Shown piece by piece: positions 40,341 to 52,858 of a stretch of DNA of 64,000 nt (position 1 is the first letter of the stretch; every line of letters starts with the position of its first letter). The position numbers were made by a program, and so were the translations under genes. The stretch is from Symsagittifera roscoffensis (taxonomy: Eukaryota > Xenacoelomorpha > Acoela > Convolutidae), in contig NC_087065.1 of NCBI RefSeq assembly GCF_963678635.1, positions 70,947,573-71,011,572 of the forward strand. The letters are read 5' to 3'. Under the pieces are notes generated by a model. It worked only from the letters and a program-made list of their open reading frames with translations. It had not been told where the DNA came from and made no database searches.

Positions 40341-40430
40341 TAGCCTGAAGGTAACGAAGAAGCCTGAAGTTAACGAAGAAGCCTGGGTCGACAAAGGTCG
40401 CGGGTTCGAATCTGACAAGGACCTTTTTTA
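40341..40430 (+). repeat. Worn tRNA-derived element with a small tandem repeat
   Basis: GCCTGAAGGTAACGAAGAA is repeated about 2.5 times (40,341-40,390). A box B (GGTTCGAATC, 40,403-40,412) and a T run (40,424-40,429) follow. The downstream body weakly resembles the SINE family. No convincing box A. Confidence 0.4.
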
Positions 40431-41334
40431 ATAGTAAGTATTCCGGTGCAAAAAAATCGGCATATTATTTGTCTGCGGATGTTTCGTCGCCGTAGTTGCC
40501 AGATCTAAGAATTTTTTTGCTGTACACATTTTTCTCTGATCTTGCCCTGTTTTGATATTTTAAAAATCAGGCTGAATCGAAATTTGTTTACTACTGGTTG
40601 TAAATTTACCAACTCGATTTGTCAAGTTTTCTTTTCATTGTTGCATTTTTACCTTTTTCATCGGGTTAATAAGTTTTGGCTTAATTTATATCGACCACAA
40701 AAAAAGTTTGTGTGCGTGCGATGTGCTCCAAGGGGAAGAGGGACAAAATTTATTTTATCTTTTTTTTAAAAATTTTTTAAAAGAAGTTTTTTTTTGATTT
40801 TTTTCGGCATGAAAAATTTCTGCTCAGGTATTTTCGTCTTTGTTAACTCGTAGTAATTTTAAATTCAAATTCAATCAACCATCTGCCGTAGACGTGGCAC
40901 AACTGCTTGAGATCACTTTTTAATTGACGAATTTTTATTGACAAAAAAGTTATTCTGATTTGTTTGTCAAATTTTTTTGTTTGGTTTTAATCAATTTTAT
41001 ATCGCAAGTGTTGAAAAGCTCAGCTTCGCCTCTGTGTACAACATTGATACAATTTACTTAGCAATTTACAATGTTTACTTAGCAAATGTTGATGGAAAAT
41101 TGGTGCAGCGTGAAAGCTAACGATGCACTGAGCCTAAATTTGGTTTGACGCTGATCTGACTCTTAAATGGTGCTTTATGAAAAACGCTTATCCTGAACTA
41201 AAATTTCCTAAATTTTTGAAAATAAATTTTTACTGGTGAAAATTAGCGTTTTGCGGCTTTCGTAAATTCAAAAATTCAGCTTGAAGTCCAGTCGGGCTGT
41301 TGTCCTAGACCCATTTCACGCATAGTAGCTTATC

Positions 41335-41925
41335 ATTTATGACAAAGAGCTTGCTTTATCCAATGTGGAATAATTTCTAAAACGGAGACGGAATAATCTC
41401 CGCTTATGCGTTAAAATCCCGAAAATTTCAGCGCGTCAAATGATCCCAATTGGCAATCTTTAAGCCTTCATACTAACGGATTATGTAACACTGGTCGAGA
41501 GCAGCCGTGAAGACCTGATCATGAAAAACTAAAAATCTTTTACTAGAGTTAAAAAGGTGGATCTGATTTTAGGAACCGATTGGTCACTAAAATGTTAACA
41601 TAACTGCTCGTGTCAGGGCGAAGTCCTGAATGCTCCAACCGACTTTTAAGGTCTATGGATTGCTTTTTGAAGTCAATGGACTGCCTTTTAGAGTCCATAA
41701 GGTTGACTTTTTTTTGTGACAGATTTTGTGGCAGATTTTTTTCTAGTAATGCATCAATTATGACAATTAGCCGGCTTCAACCAATTTGGAACGATTATTT
41801 CGAAGAAATACATCTGCGCTTACGCTTTAATAGCCCGAAATATATTACGCGTTTATTGTCACAATTTGGCCAAATTGGCAATATTTAAACCACCATAACT
41901 TTACGAAAAATGATCACACGTCAAC
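41335..41925 (+). repeat. Two copies of the 34,724-type dispersed repeat
   Basis: 41,335-41,480 and 41,735-41,925 share TAACGC-rich and AATTGGCAAT(C/A)TTTAA-type blocks with each other and with the reverse complement of 34,724-34,965. The stretch between repeats short phrases around GGTCTATGGATTGC and GTCAATGGACTGCC. An ORF across the second copy is most likely chance. Confidence 0.55.
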
Positions 41926-42751
41926 TATCTTTTTAAATTTGAGGTCATGAAAACAATAAGTTTCGAATGATACGCAAAACCCCGTCATACTTAAAAAGTT
42001 TTATTTCTCCGATTACAAATATTTCGGCACTTTTTCGAAGTCGGAACAAAAACAACGATAATTCAACTGCAATAATTGTTCGTTAAAGTTACGGGTATCT
42101 GAAGATGCCTATTTGAGATAATTAACTTGCGCGAAAGTTTCAATTTTCTATCAACGTACGCCGCGAATGATAATCAAATAGAAAAGAAAAAACACTGTGA
42201 ATCGAAACTAACTCAAAAGAAAGACGGAGCCTCCAGGAGTTTGGAGCTACTAAAAATTGATAGTGTTTTCAAAATTAAATTTTGTTACTCATAAAGTCTT
42301 TTGCATCAATAATTTGCGTTCGTTTTATTAATAACTGAAATTTACAGATGAAAATTGGAACGCTAGCTACTAAATTCCTAGATCCGCGTTAATTGTAAAC
42401 TCAGATTTGCATAAATTTAGCGAATTTTTTCTCAGTTGCAGATACTATTCAAACACCTGGTTGGTACATTTAAGCGTGCGATTGTGCTTCATTGGCTTGT
42501 AGCATAGCTACTGCAGTCTAATACCATCTGAATTAGATTTGTGCAATTGTGACGGAATCGGTTGATGTCATTTGCTAAAATTAGATTAATAAAAAAAAAC
42601 GTCATTTAATTCATCGAAATTGCGTGATTATTTTCATCAAAACCAGATAGTAACTTTTTGCATAAATGCTAGATTTATTTTCAAAGCAAGCCTTCTAAGA
42701 GTTACTTTTTACCACAGACTTGGCCAACTAAATTGAATCAAAAATCAGAAA

Positions 42752-43111
42752 ATGTGCAATAATATTGAATCTTGTACAAAACAATTAGATGCTTTAAATT
42801 CCAATCCGTACGATCATCTCGATTACATTCTTGACTCGAATGAGGAGAAAATTTTCAGAGCCGAACTAGCTGCTGAGAGGCGAAACTCAAAACGAGCACC
42901 GAAACCAAGAAAGTTTGTTCGAAGCAAACAGTGTCTACTCCATCTGGACCGTATGTTAAGAAATGGATCTAGAGCCGAACTTCCGAAAAAACTCCGGGTT
43001 AGCGCGTGGAAGCTTGAGTCTTCCAAAAGACTTCAGGAAAAGATTAAATTTATTCGGAGTCCAAGTGATGCTCATCCATATTTTTATTTTAAATATTGGA
43101 AATATTTGTAG
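42752..43111 (+). CDS. Hypothetical basic protein, 119 aa
   Basis: ATG 42,752 preceded four bases earlier by CAG, a possible but weak splice acceptor. The protein starts MCNNIESCTKQL, is rich in Lys/Arg in its central and C-terminal parts (RNSKRAPKPRKFVRSKQ), and has no signal peptide or membrane segment. No family was recognised and no AATAAA is near the stop. It could be a single-exon host gene or a fragment of one. Confidence 0.4.
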   Translation: MCNNIESCTKQLDALNSNPYDHLDYILDSNEEKIFRAELAAERRNSKRAPKPRKFVRSKQCLLHLDRMLRNGSRAELPKKLRVSAWKLESSKRLQEKIKFIRSPSDAHPYFYFKYWKYL

Positions 43112-44496
43112 TTGCGACGTCCCTACTGGACGTCATGCATTTTATATTGGCTATTTTGATATAACTAATTATGAAATATACCTTAACATTTTACTGGAGC
43201 TTAAATTTTTGTGCTATTTCTAGCTCAAATTTACTTAACTATGTAAACATTGATAACTGATTCTATGAGAGAGATTTAACCGAGCTGTAAAACAACTGAT
43301 CAGAATAGAGAGAGATTAATTTAATTCAATCATGATGTGACCTGCTCCGATCGATGAGATAGAATCTAGAGGAATAGCTCTAACCCAAGCATACATCAGT
43401 TTAAGATATGCCTAACCGCTCGAAAGAAATTAAATTAATAATAAGCACTGATAGCCAGTAGCGCTAACTAATAACATAACAGTTCGAAGACAACCTCTTC
43501 TCGCTATATAAAAAATCAGACAGGAAAGACTGTATATGACAATTTGACACCGTGGAAGACTCTTTTTCTAGTTTCACGACAAATCGACGGAAACTGAAGA
43601 CTAGAAAACATGACAGCAGACCTTGACAACAGACACCTGCTGAAGCTGAATAGCAATACAGCCTGTTTCAAGCGGCAAGGCTCAGATGTGGGTAGCAGAG
43701 CAACAATCATTGATCAGCTGAGACAGACAGGGTAGAAACAAGATAACCAACACTTGTCATCAACCTCTATTCGACAATTTTTTTTCAGTTTGAAGAAGCA
43801 AAGATGCAAATTATGACGTACAACACCATTACTTCTGGTTGCAGTTGAATAGTTTGCCATGTGAGCTACTGAACCAGCAAAAAAGGAAGCAGTTGATAGG
43901 TAATTCCAACGACGAAACAGTTATTTGTCTCAAAATAACTCAAAACTCTCACTAGCGCAGTAAATTGATAAGGTTGATTGAAAAAAAATACCCCAGCACG
44001 AAATTGAATAAAACCAACTATTAGTTCACTCTGATAGTAATAACACCCAAATAAGTACAGTAATTCAAAAAACCGCTAGCTGATTGAAATTTCTAAAATT
44101 AGCAATTATTTTCCTGTCATCCCTAAATTGAAAGATTGTTGAATCTGTTATCATCATTACTATCAAGAAACTGATTTTCATTCAACTGTAAAAAAAAATG
44201 CAACACGCGCGAAGGGAATGGAGAAAAAAGATTTCTTGCAATTTGACCAACTGTTCCGAGGATACATCGTAGTAGCAGCCACACCAGCACTTTAACAAGC
44301 TTCTTTCAACTACATCTACGAGACGACGCGCTACGGTTCTAACAAACTCTTCCAGCAGCTGTCAGGGTGAACGTCCTGAACAGTCTTGCAGCCCTAAGGG
44401 TTCATTTTTTTCAATCCTTAGCTTCAAGAAGTACAAGTCCTGAAGTTAGAGCAACTCCGACTCAATTTAAAAGCAGGAAGGCCTGAAAATTTCCTG
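43112..44496. other. Non-coding stretch
   Basis: About 1.4 kb of AT-rich DNA. I see no gene, RNA or clear repeat here; short ORFs lack support. Confidence 0.5.
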
Positions 44497-45007
44497 GTGA
44501 GCCGAACAAAAAAATCGCATCGAGCGTATCCAACATCAGATTTGCCAGCCGTAGCCCCTATTGACGGTGCAGCTGCGGCTGCGATGATAGAAAAAGCGCG
44601 TTTTCATACAGAAACAGCTCAGAGGCAAAAAAAAACATTAGAAACAGTAAAAGACAATCGGATTGAACAAATAAAACGAATTTTTGAAAGAAAATCCAGA
44701 CTGGTTGAGATCAAAACTAAGGAAGCAGTTTTCTGCTACCACAGTTCAGGACCTTTGTAGTTTAACAACGGATCAAATCACGATACGTGAGATTTGTCGA
44801 ACCGATGACTACCCTGAAGATGGATTTAACCAAGTGACGACAGTCTCAGAAAACCTTATAAGCGTTCTCACAAAGCTATCTACAAATCAAGCCAATATGG
44901 AGAAGCAGCTAAACGAACTGAGAGCACAAAACCTTGGAGCAGTCAAAAACACAACTAGATGCGTCTTCAGAACAAAAACGAGACGCAAATCAGACTGGTC
45001 AACTTAG
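44497..45007 (+). pseudogene. Hypothetical Gag-like fragment, frameshifted
   Basis: Two overlapping frames (44,497-44,760 and 44,684-45,007) read as one charged, helical protein with a frame change near 44,690. The second frame has EKQLNELRAQN, a short coiled coil. No ATG is visible in the first frame; it opens with GTG. The look is that of a retroelement Gag piece, but the family cannot be named. It ends about 50 bp before the probable Polinton end. Confidence 0.35.
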
Positions 45008-45103
45008 TGGTTTTCAACAAAATCAAAATGCAGGATTTGTACAACAAAGACGTGTTAGTAGTGTATGTTGGTGGGAGAGTGTTAGGGGGGTGGTCGGAGA
45101 CCC

Positions 45104-45240
45104 CCATGTATTATGATAGGGAATAAATCATCCGGCCTCCAAGATATGTATTAAGATAGGGAATATATTTCCTTTGTATTAAGATAGGGATTAGGTTTTC
45201 TAATTTAAGATAGGGAATGGTAAGGTTTCAGTGTGATGGT
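45104..45240. repeat. Subterminal repeat of the Polinton end, copy 1
   Basis: About four imperfect repeats of ATGTATTAAGATAGGGAATA with ~25-35 bp spacing, directly after the G-rich stretch ACCCCCATGTATTA. The same arrangement recurs at 47,770-47,890. Confidence 0.75.
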
Positions 45241-45524
45241 AAGTTTCACAAAAAATTTCCGGCGCCCGATCTTACCATGTTTTAAGATCTTCTACACAAT
45301 CCGATAGGGTTAGGTTTTTCAATGTAGATTACATTTGAGTTTACCTTGAAAGTGTCTGAAACTATGCTGACACCTAACTGAAGCTTCAAAGAGGAAATAA
45401 AGTTTTTTTCAGAAAAAAAATTATATTCCTGTAACTTGTTATATTACAGTCGAAAAGTTAAACAACATATAAATCCTTGTACCGAATAAAATTTTACTAC
45501 AGCTTACATCTTAAAACTTCAATT

Positions 45525-47700
45525 TTAAAGGTTTAGTATGTATTCTATCATTAAGTACTTCCCTTTTCGGGTAAAAGTTACTGAAACTTTTTTAGTTTGT
45601 TCATATGTTTCGACTAAATGGTTGGAAGTTTTGAATCTGCGATTCGTCGACTTCAAAGTTACAGCTTCATGAAGAGCTCGTCTGTATTTGGACATTGGTC
45701 TATCCCCAGTATCTTCTAAAAAATCTTTCGTTGAGTCCTTTGCTACTAAGTTTAAATTTGTCGCTCTTACTATCATAACAGTAATACGTCTTGCTGCGCA
45801 GGCACAACAGTTCAGTACAGCGAAATTCTTCTTTGAATAATCCATGCTCTCGTCTGTCATGCTCTTTGTGAACAGCACAGCATGTACGTGGAAAAAATTC
45901 ATCTTTGCATAAAGTCGTCTCAGCTATAAAGTCGTCTCTACAATCATTTTGACAAGTCAGTGTCCACTGAGCTTTCTTCTCAGGTAATATACAATCGTCC
46001 AGATTATTTTCTGCTAATGCTAGATACAAAGAGTCCGTTTCCATCTCCAATTCCTCGAATTTATTCTCATCGCAATACTTGTGGAAGAAATTGTAGCATA
46101 ACTCCAACCTTCTAAGTGTGGCAATTTGAAGAAAGAAAAAGCCTACAAAAATTGGTTCTCTCTGTTCAATTGTTATAGTTCTACTTCATATAAGTCTTTT
46201 TTCACAACATTCAATCGCTTGAGAAATTTCACATTTAATGCTTTGTGTGTCTTCTCATCGCGAAGATATTTGGTTATTGTGTGTCTGGATCTGTCCATAA
46301 TTTTATAACCGTACGAGCTGTTACCGAGAAGCTTCGTCGTCTCAGCAACAACTCCAGAATGTGGATTCTCGTCTTCTTTTCGTCGAGCATCCAAAACAAA
46401 CTGAACAAAGTTGTTGAAACATTCCTTAGGTGTGTACTCAACAAACCGATAAATTTTTGTACATTGAAGTCCAAGACTTAGAAGTTAAGAAGGAGTGTGA
46501 TGATTTTCTAATTTAAAACTGGAAATCAACATTCGTTGTGGGTTTATCAGCAAATCGTTTTCTTTGGCATAATTTTTCATGTGTTCTCCAGTATCGTTAC
46601 GGCAGACTTCAATATTTTTGAATTTTGGAGGAAAATTTGAAAATGTGGGCTTCAACTCGTCGGGAACCATTAAATCGCATTGAACACAGCCAAGACGAGA
46701 TCCGTTCTTACTTTTTTTAAAAGAGAAATCCGTAGACAGAGGTCTTTTGTAAGGAAATTTTGTCTTGACATGATTCTTGACTGAAAAATCTGTTTTAAAA
46801 TGCTCCCACCACTCACACTCCCATATTTCGTGAATTTTGTAACCTCTTTCTTTTATGTACTCTCGTCTCAAGTCATCCATTTCTTGCTTCTTATTTCCCC
46901 TTTCAATATCATGTTCTGACAACGGTGGACAGGTTTCTTGGCATGAGCAGAAGTCATACTAGCAAACCATAGCTTCAATTACTGTTTTACACTGATCGCA
47001 GTAGCAATCAACATGGAAATAGTCAATATTCTTCTGCTTTCCGGTTGTGTAAAAACTCTCAATTTTACACTCTGGTCTCAATTCTTGAAGGTAGAACATT
47101 ACCATGTTCTCGAAAAATCGTATTCTGTTATTTCTAGCTTTAAGCCGATCAGTTGCAGTCATGCTCCTATCTTTTGTAAAGTCAGGTTGGCTTCTCTTGG
47201 CACATTGATAAGGAATATAATTGGCTAGCGTCAATTCCAACTGTTGTCTTGCAAACTTTTGACGAGTTACTAATATAAGTTTGATCGACAACAGCTTTTT
47301 GCGTAAAAACTATTAATGAAAACCCAGTCATGTCTTTTCTAATTTTCTCACATAAATCCTTATCTCATTCAAAGAATAGGTAGAATTTGTGATTTGTCGA
47401 TTTGTGTGCGCAGATATTTGCAAGATTTGGAAGCGTGCATCCCAGTTTGAGCATGTCATTTCCCCAATCATGGTACAACTCTATCATTTTTTGCATAGCT
47501 CCAAGAGTAGGAACAACATCTTTGTTGTTATACCATCGTAAGAAGTCTTTGAAAGTAATCATGCTGTGTTGTTCCCAGATGTTTTTCGAATAAGAATAAT
47601 TTTCGAAACCTGTTGGTGGAACTGATCGAATACGCAACTTTTCAGCGCTCTTTGTTGATCAAGCCCTACAATAACCAGTTTTTGGTAATCATTGAAATCT
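45525..47700 (-). pseudogene. Polinton DNA polymerase B, C-terminal part, copy 1 (most diverged)
   Basis: Pieces in several frames cover the polymerase C-terminal half: a palm segment with KLLGNSSYGYKIMD (motif B intact, near 46,322), then motif C as METDSLYLAL, in which the first catalytic Asp is Glu, and a C-terminus ending in TYEQTKKVS-type sequence at ~45,530. It has no foldback, unlike the other copies, and differs from them at many positions. It is cut off near 47,700 before a G-rich stretch. The gene is dead. Confidence 0.8.
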
Positions 47701-47741
47701 TTCTCGAGAGGGTTTTGAGTTGTATATGGGTGAGGAAAAGT

Positions 47742-47890
47742 GGGGGGGGGGGTTTGGTTGGGCGCGATGACCCCCATGTATTAACATAGGCTATAGAGTA
47801 TCCGGTCATCACCTTATGTATTAAGATAGGGAATAGATTTCCCCATGTATTAAGATAGGCAATAGGTTTCCCAATGTATTAAGTTAGCAG
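47742..47890. repeat. Second G-rich end and subterminal repeats
   Basis: A ten-G run, then GACCCCCATGTATTA and three to four ATGTATTAAGATAGG-type repeats, closely resembling 45,060-45,240. This is either the terminus of a second Polinton or a duplicated end, and it marks where polymerase copy 1 is interrupted. Confidence 0.7.
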
Positions 47891-48447
47891 GTTTCAGATG
47901 GTAAGGTTCCAGATGGTAAATTTGAGATGATAAGTTTTTTTCGGCGCCCGAATTTCCCATGTATAGTGTATAGATTTCCCTATGTATAAGAGATTCATTG
48001 TAGGGAATTAAAAACTCATTAGGATAATAGTACGTTTCATATGTATTAGGATGGTAAGGTTTGAGATTTTAGGTTTCAGAAAAATTTTTGGCGCCAGATC
48101 TTACCATGTTTTAAGATCCTCTTCACCAATCCGATAAGTTATAGATCTTTTCAATGTATTAAGATATGATTTTAATATTGTCTTAAACCATTTGAGTTTA
48201 TATTGAATGTGTCTGAAACTAAGCTGAAACCTAACTGCACCTTCAAAGAAGAAATAATATTTTTCAGAAAAAAAATTTAATTACTGTAAATTGTTATATT
48301 ACAGTTGAAGAGTTAAATAACATATAAATCATTGCATTGTATGAAGTTTTACTACAGGTTATAGGTTAAATTTACAAATTCAATCGCTTAGTATGTATTC
48401 CACCATCAAGTACCTCCCTTTTCGGGTAAAAGTAACTGAGTCCTATT

Positions 48448-50075
48448 TTATTTTGTTGATATGTTCCAGCTAAATGGTTGGAGGTTTTGCAGCAAAGGAC
48501 TCAACAAAAGAACGCTAGAAGACACTGAGAATGAACCAATGTCTGAATACAGACGAGTTCTTGACGATTCTGTAAATTTGAAGTCGACCAATTGCGGGGT
48601 CGACTTCAAACTTACCGCTTCGTCAAGAAATCGTCTGTATTTAGACATTGGTCCATTCCCAGTGTCTTCTAGCGTTGTTTTGTTGAGTCCTTTGCTGCTA
48701 AATTTGAATTTGTCGCTCTTACTATCATAACAGCAATACGTCTTGCTGCACAGGCACAACATTTCAGTGCAGCGAAGTTCTTCTTTGAACAATCCAGGTT
48801 CTCGTTTGTCGTGCTTTTTTTGAACAGCGCAGCATGTACGTGGAAAAAAATTCTTATCTGCATCAGCTATAAAGTCGTCTCTACAATCATTTCGACGAAT
48901 TAGTGTCCACTGAGCTTTCTTCTCAGGTAATATACAATCGTCCAGGTTATCTTCTGCTAATGCTAGATACAAAGAGTCCGTATCCATCTCCAACTCCTCA
49001 ATTTTATTCTCATCGCAATACTTGTGGAACATTCTACGTTTGGCGTATTGAAGAATAAAAAAACCTACAATAATTGGTTCTCTAAGTTCAGTTGTTGACT
49101 TCAACAGTTCTACTTTATATAAGTCTTTTTTCATAACATTCATTCGCTTGAAAAACTTCTCATTTATCGCTTTGTGTGTCTTCTCATTGCCAAGATATTT
49201 GGTTATTGTGTGTCTATCTGTCCATAATTTGATAATCGTACGAGCTGTTACCGAGAAGCTTCATCGTCTCAGCAAGAACTCCAGAATGTGGATTCTCGTC
49301 TCCTTCTCGTCGAGCATCCACAACAAATTGAACAGAGTTGTTGAAACATTTCTTAGGTGTGTACTCGACAAACCGATAAGGTTTTGTACATTGAAGTCCA
49401 AGACTTAGTTAGAAGTTAAGAAGAGGTGTGATGATTGTACCATTTTCTAATTTAAAACCGGAATTCAACATTCGTTGTGGGTTTTTCAGCAAACGGTTTT
49501 CTTCGGCATAATTTTTCATGTATTCTACAGTATCGTTACGGCAGACTTCAAAATTTTTGAATTTTGGAGGAAAATTTGAGAATGTGGGCTTCAACTCGTC
49601 GGGAACTATTAAATCGCTTTGAACACAGCCAAAAAGAGATCTGTACTTTATTTTTTCAAGTGAAAAATCAGTAGACAGAGGTCTTTTGTAGGGAAAATTT
49701 GTCTTGACATAATTCTTGACTGAAGAATCTGTTTTGAAATGCTCCCACCACTCACACTCCCACATTTCCTGAAATTTGTAACCTCTTTATTTTATGTACT
49801 CTCATCTCAACTCATCCATTTCTCGCTTCTTATTTCCCCCTTTCAAAATCTTGTTCTGACAACGATGGACGGGTTTTTTGGCATGAGCAGAACTGATAGT
49901 CTTCAAATGCTGTTTTACAGTGATCGCAGTAACCATCAACATGAAAACAGTCAATTTTCTTCTGCTTTCCGATTGTGTACAAACTCTCAATTTTACACTC
50001 TGGTATCAACTCTTGATAGAAGGACATAACCATGTTCTCGAAATTTTTTGTTCTGTTATTTCTAGCTTTAGCAGG
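48448..50075 (-). pseudogene. DNA polymerase B C-terminal half, array copy 2
   Basis: Matches copies 3 and 4 almost base for base. Motif C is intact (EMDTDSLYLAL), but motif B reads NSSYD where NSSYG is expected. Frames are broken in several places. It starts, on the minus strand, at a sharp junction where TTTCTAGCTTTA changes to GCAGGTTTCAGATG (~50,075), so no N-terminal half is attached. Confidence 0.82.
48489..48698. repeat. Foldback in array copy 2
   Basis: Two 101-bp inverted arms (48,489-48,589 and 48,598-48,698) around an 8-nt loop AATTGCGG, with a few mismatches. The arms are an inverted duplication of the polymerase C-terminal coding sequence around the NLKST segment. Confidence 0.92.
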
Positions 50076-50662
50076 TTTCAGATGCAGGTTAGCAGGTTTC
50101 AGATGGTAAGGTTTCAGATGGTAAATTTGAGATGATAAGTTTTTTTCGGCGCCCGAATTTCCCATGTATAGTGTATAGATTTCCCTATGTATAAGAGATT
50201 CATTGTAGGGAATTAAGAAATCATTAGGACAGGGAGTAGGTTTCCTATGTATTAGGATGGTAAGGTTTGAGATAATAGGTTTCAGAAAAATTTTTGGCGC
50301 CAGATCTTACCATGTTTTAAGATCCTCTTCACCAATCCGATAAGTTGTAGATTTTTTCAATGTATTAAAATATGATTTTAATATTGTTTTAAACCATTTG
50401 AGTTTATATTGAATGTGTCTGAAACTAAGCTGAAACCTAACTGAATCTTCAAAGAAGAAAAAATGTTTTTCAGAAAAAAAATTTAATTACTGTAAATTGT
50501 TATATTACAGTTGAAGAGTTAAATAACATATAAATCATTGCATTGTATGAAGTTTTACTACAGTTTATAGGTTAAATTTACAAATTCAATGGCATAGTAT
50601 GTATTCCACCATCAAGTACCTCCCTTTTCAGGTAAAAGTAACTGAGTCCTATGTTAGTTTGT

Positions 50663-52280
50663 TCATAGGTTCCAGCTAAATGGTTGGAGGTTTTGCAGCA
50701 AAGGACTCAACAAAAGAACGCTAGAAGACACTGGGAATGAACCAATGTCTAAATACAGACAATTTCTTGACGAAGCTGTAAATTTGAAGTCGACCAATTG
50801 CGGGGTCGACTTCAAATTTACAGCTTCGTCAAGAAATCGTCTGTATTTAGACATTGGTCCATTCCCAGTGTCTTCTAGCGTTCTTTTGTTGAGTCCTTTG
50901 CTGCTAAATTTGAATTTGTCACTCTTACTATCATAACAGCTTTACGTCTTGCTGCACAGGCACAACATTTCAGTGCAGCGAAGTTCTTCTTTGAACAACC
51001 CAGGTTCTCGTTTGTCATGCTTTTTTTGAACAGCGCAGCATGTACGTGAAAAAAAATTCTTATCTGCATCAGCTATAAAGTCGTCTCTACAATCATTTCG
51101 ACGAATTAGTGTCCACTGAGCTTTCTTCTCAGGTAATATACAATCGTCCAGGTTATCTTCTGCTAATGCTAGATACAAAGAGTCCGTATCCATCTCCAAC
51201 TCCTCAATTTTATTCTCATCGCAATACTTGTGGAACATTCTACGTTTGGCGTATTGAAGAATGAAAAAACCTGCAATAATTGGTTCTCTAAGTTCAATTG
51301 TTGTCTTCAATAGTTCTACTTCATATAAGTCTTTTTTCACAACCTTCATTTGCTTGAAAAACTTCTCATTTATCGCTTTGTTTGTCTTCTCATTGCCAAG
51401 ATATTTAGTTATTGTGTGTCTATTTGTCCATAATTTGATAATCGTACGAGCTGTTACCGAGAAGCTTCATCGTCTCAGCAAGAACTCCAGAATGTGGATT
51501 CTCGTCACCTTCTCGTCGAGCATCCACAACAAATTGAACAGAGTTGTTGAAACATTTCTTAGGTGTGTACTCAACAAACCGATAAGGTTTTGTACATTGA
51601 AGTCCAAGACTTAATTAGAAGTTGAGAAGAGGTGTGATGATTGTACCATTTTCTAATTTAAAACCGGAAATCAACATTCGTTGTGGGTTTTTCAGCAAAT
51701 GGTTTTCTTCGGCATAATTTTTCATGTATTCTACAGTATCGTTACGGCAGACTTCAAAATTTTTGAATTTTGGAGGAAAATTTGAAAATGTGGGCTTCAA
51801 CTCGTCGGGAACTTATAAATCGCTTTGAACACAGCCAAAAAGAGATCTGTTCTTTATTTTTTCAATTGAAAAATCAGTAGACAGAGGTCTTTTGTAGGGA
51901 AAATTTGTCTTGACATAATTCTTGATTGAAGAATCTGTTTTGAAATGCTCCCACCACTCACACTCCCACATTTCCTGAAATTTGTAACCTCTTTCTTTTA
52001 TGTACTCTCGTCTCAACTCATCCATTTCTCGCTTCTTATGTCCCCCTTTTAATATTTTGTTCTGACAACGATGGACGGGTTTTTTGGCATAAGCAGAAAT
52101 GATAGTCTTCAAATGCTGTTTTACAGTGATCGCAGTAACCATCAACATGAAAACAGTCAATTTTCTTCTGCTTTCCGATTGTGTACAAACTCTCAATTTT
52201 ACACTCTGGTATCAATTCTTGATAGAAGGACATAACCATGTTCTCGAAATTTTTTGTTCTGTTATTTCTAGCTTTAGCAG
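50663..52280 (-). pseudogene. DNA polymerase B C-terminal half, array copy 3
   Basis: Offset 2,206 bp from copy 2 and nearly identical, with the same NSSYD change, the same foldback and the same broken junction at ~52,280. It is pseudogenic for the same reasons. Confidence 0.82.
50695..50904. repeat. Foldback in array copy 3
   Basis: 101-bp arms 50,695-50,795 and 50,804-50,904 with the 8-nt loop AATTGCGG. This is the best-preserved of the three, with a single mismatch near the middle by eye. Confidence 0.93.
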
Positions 52281-52858
52281 GTTTCAGATGCAGGTTAGCA
52301 GGTTTCAGATGGTAAGGTTTCAGATGGTAAATTTGAGATGATAAGTTTTTTTCGGCGACCGAATTTCCCATGTATAGTGTATAGATTTCCCTATGTATAA
52401 GAGATTCATTGTAGGGAATTAAGAAATCATTAGAACAGGGAGTAGGTTTCCTATGTATTAGGATGGTAAGGTTTGAAATAATAGGTTTCAGAAAAATTTT
52501 TGGCGCCAGATCTTACCATGTTTTAAGATCCTCTTCACCAATCCGATAAGTTATAGATTTTTTCAATGTATTAAGATATGATTTTAATATTGTCTTAAAC
52601 CATTTGAGTTTATATTGAATGTGTCTGAAACTAAGCTGAAACCTAACTGAATCTTCAAAGAAGAAAAATGTTTTTCAGAAAAAAAATTTAATTACTGTAA
52701 ATTGTTATTTTACAGTTGAAGAATTAAATAACATATAAATCATTGCATTGTATGAAGTTTTACTACAGTTTGTAGGTTAAATTTACAAATTCAATGGCTT
52801 AATATGTATTCCACCATCAAGTACCTCCTTTTTCGGGTAAAAGTAACTGAGTCCTATG

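Larger units (their letters stand above)
38591..42751. other. Repeat-rich stretch without supported genes
   Basis: AT-rich DNA with fragments of the SINE family (38,555-38,690), hairpin-ended repeats at 39,049-39,092 and 41,003-41,043, an 18-bp minisatellite, and two copies of the 34,724-type repeat (41,335-41,480; 41,735-41,925). Short ORFs here look like chance or repeat translation. Confidence 0.5.

Noticed and set aside
41610-41888. 92-codon ORF on the plus strand
   Set aside because: It begins with GTG, crosses a dispersed repeat and repeats short phrases; no protein features.
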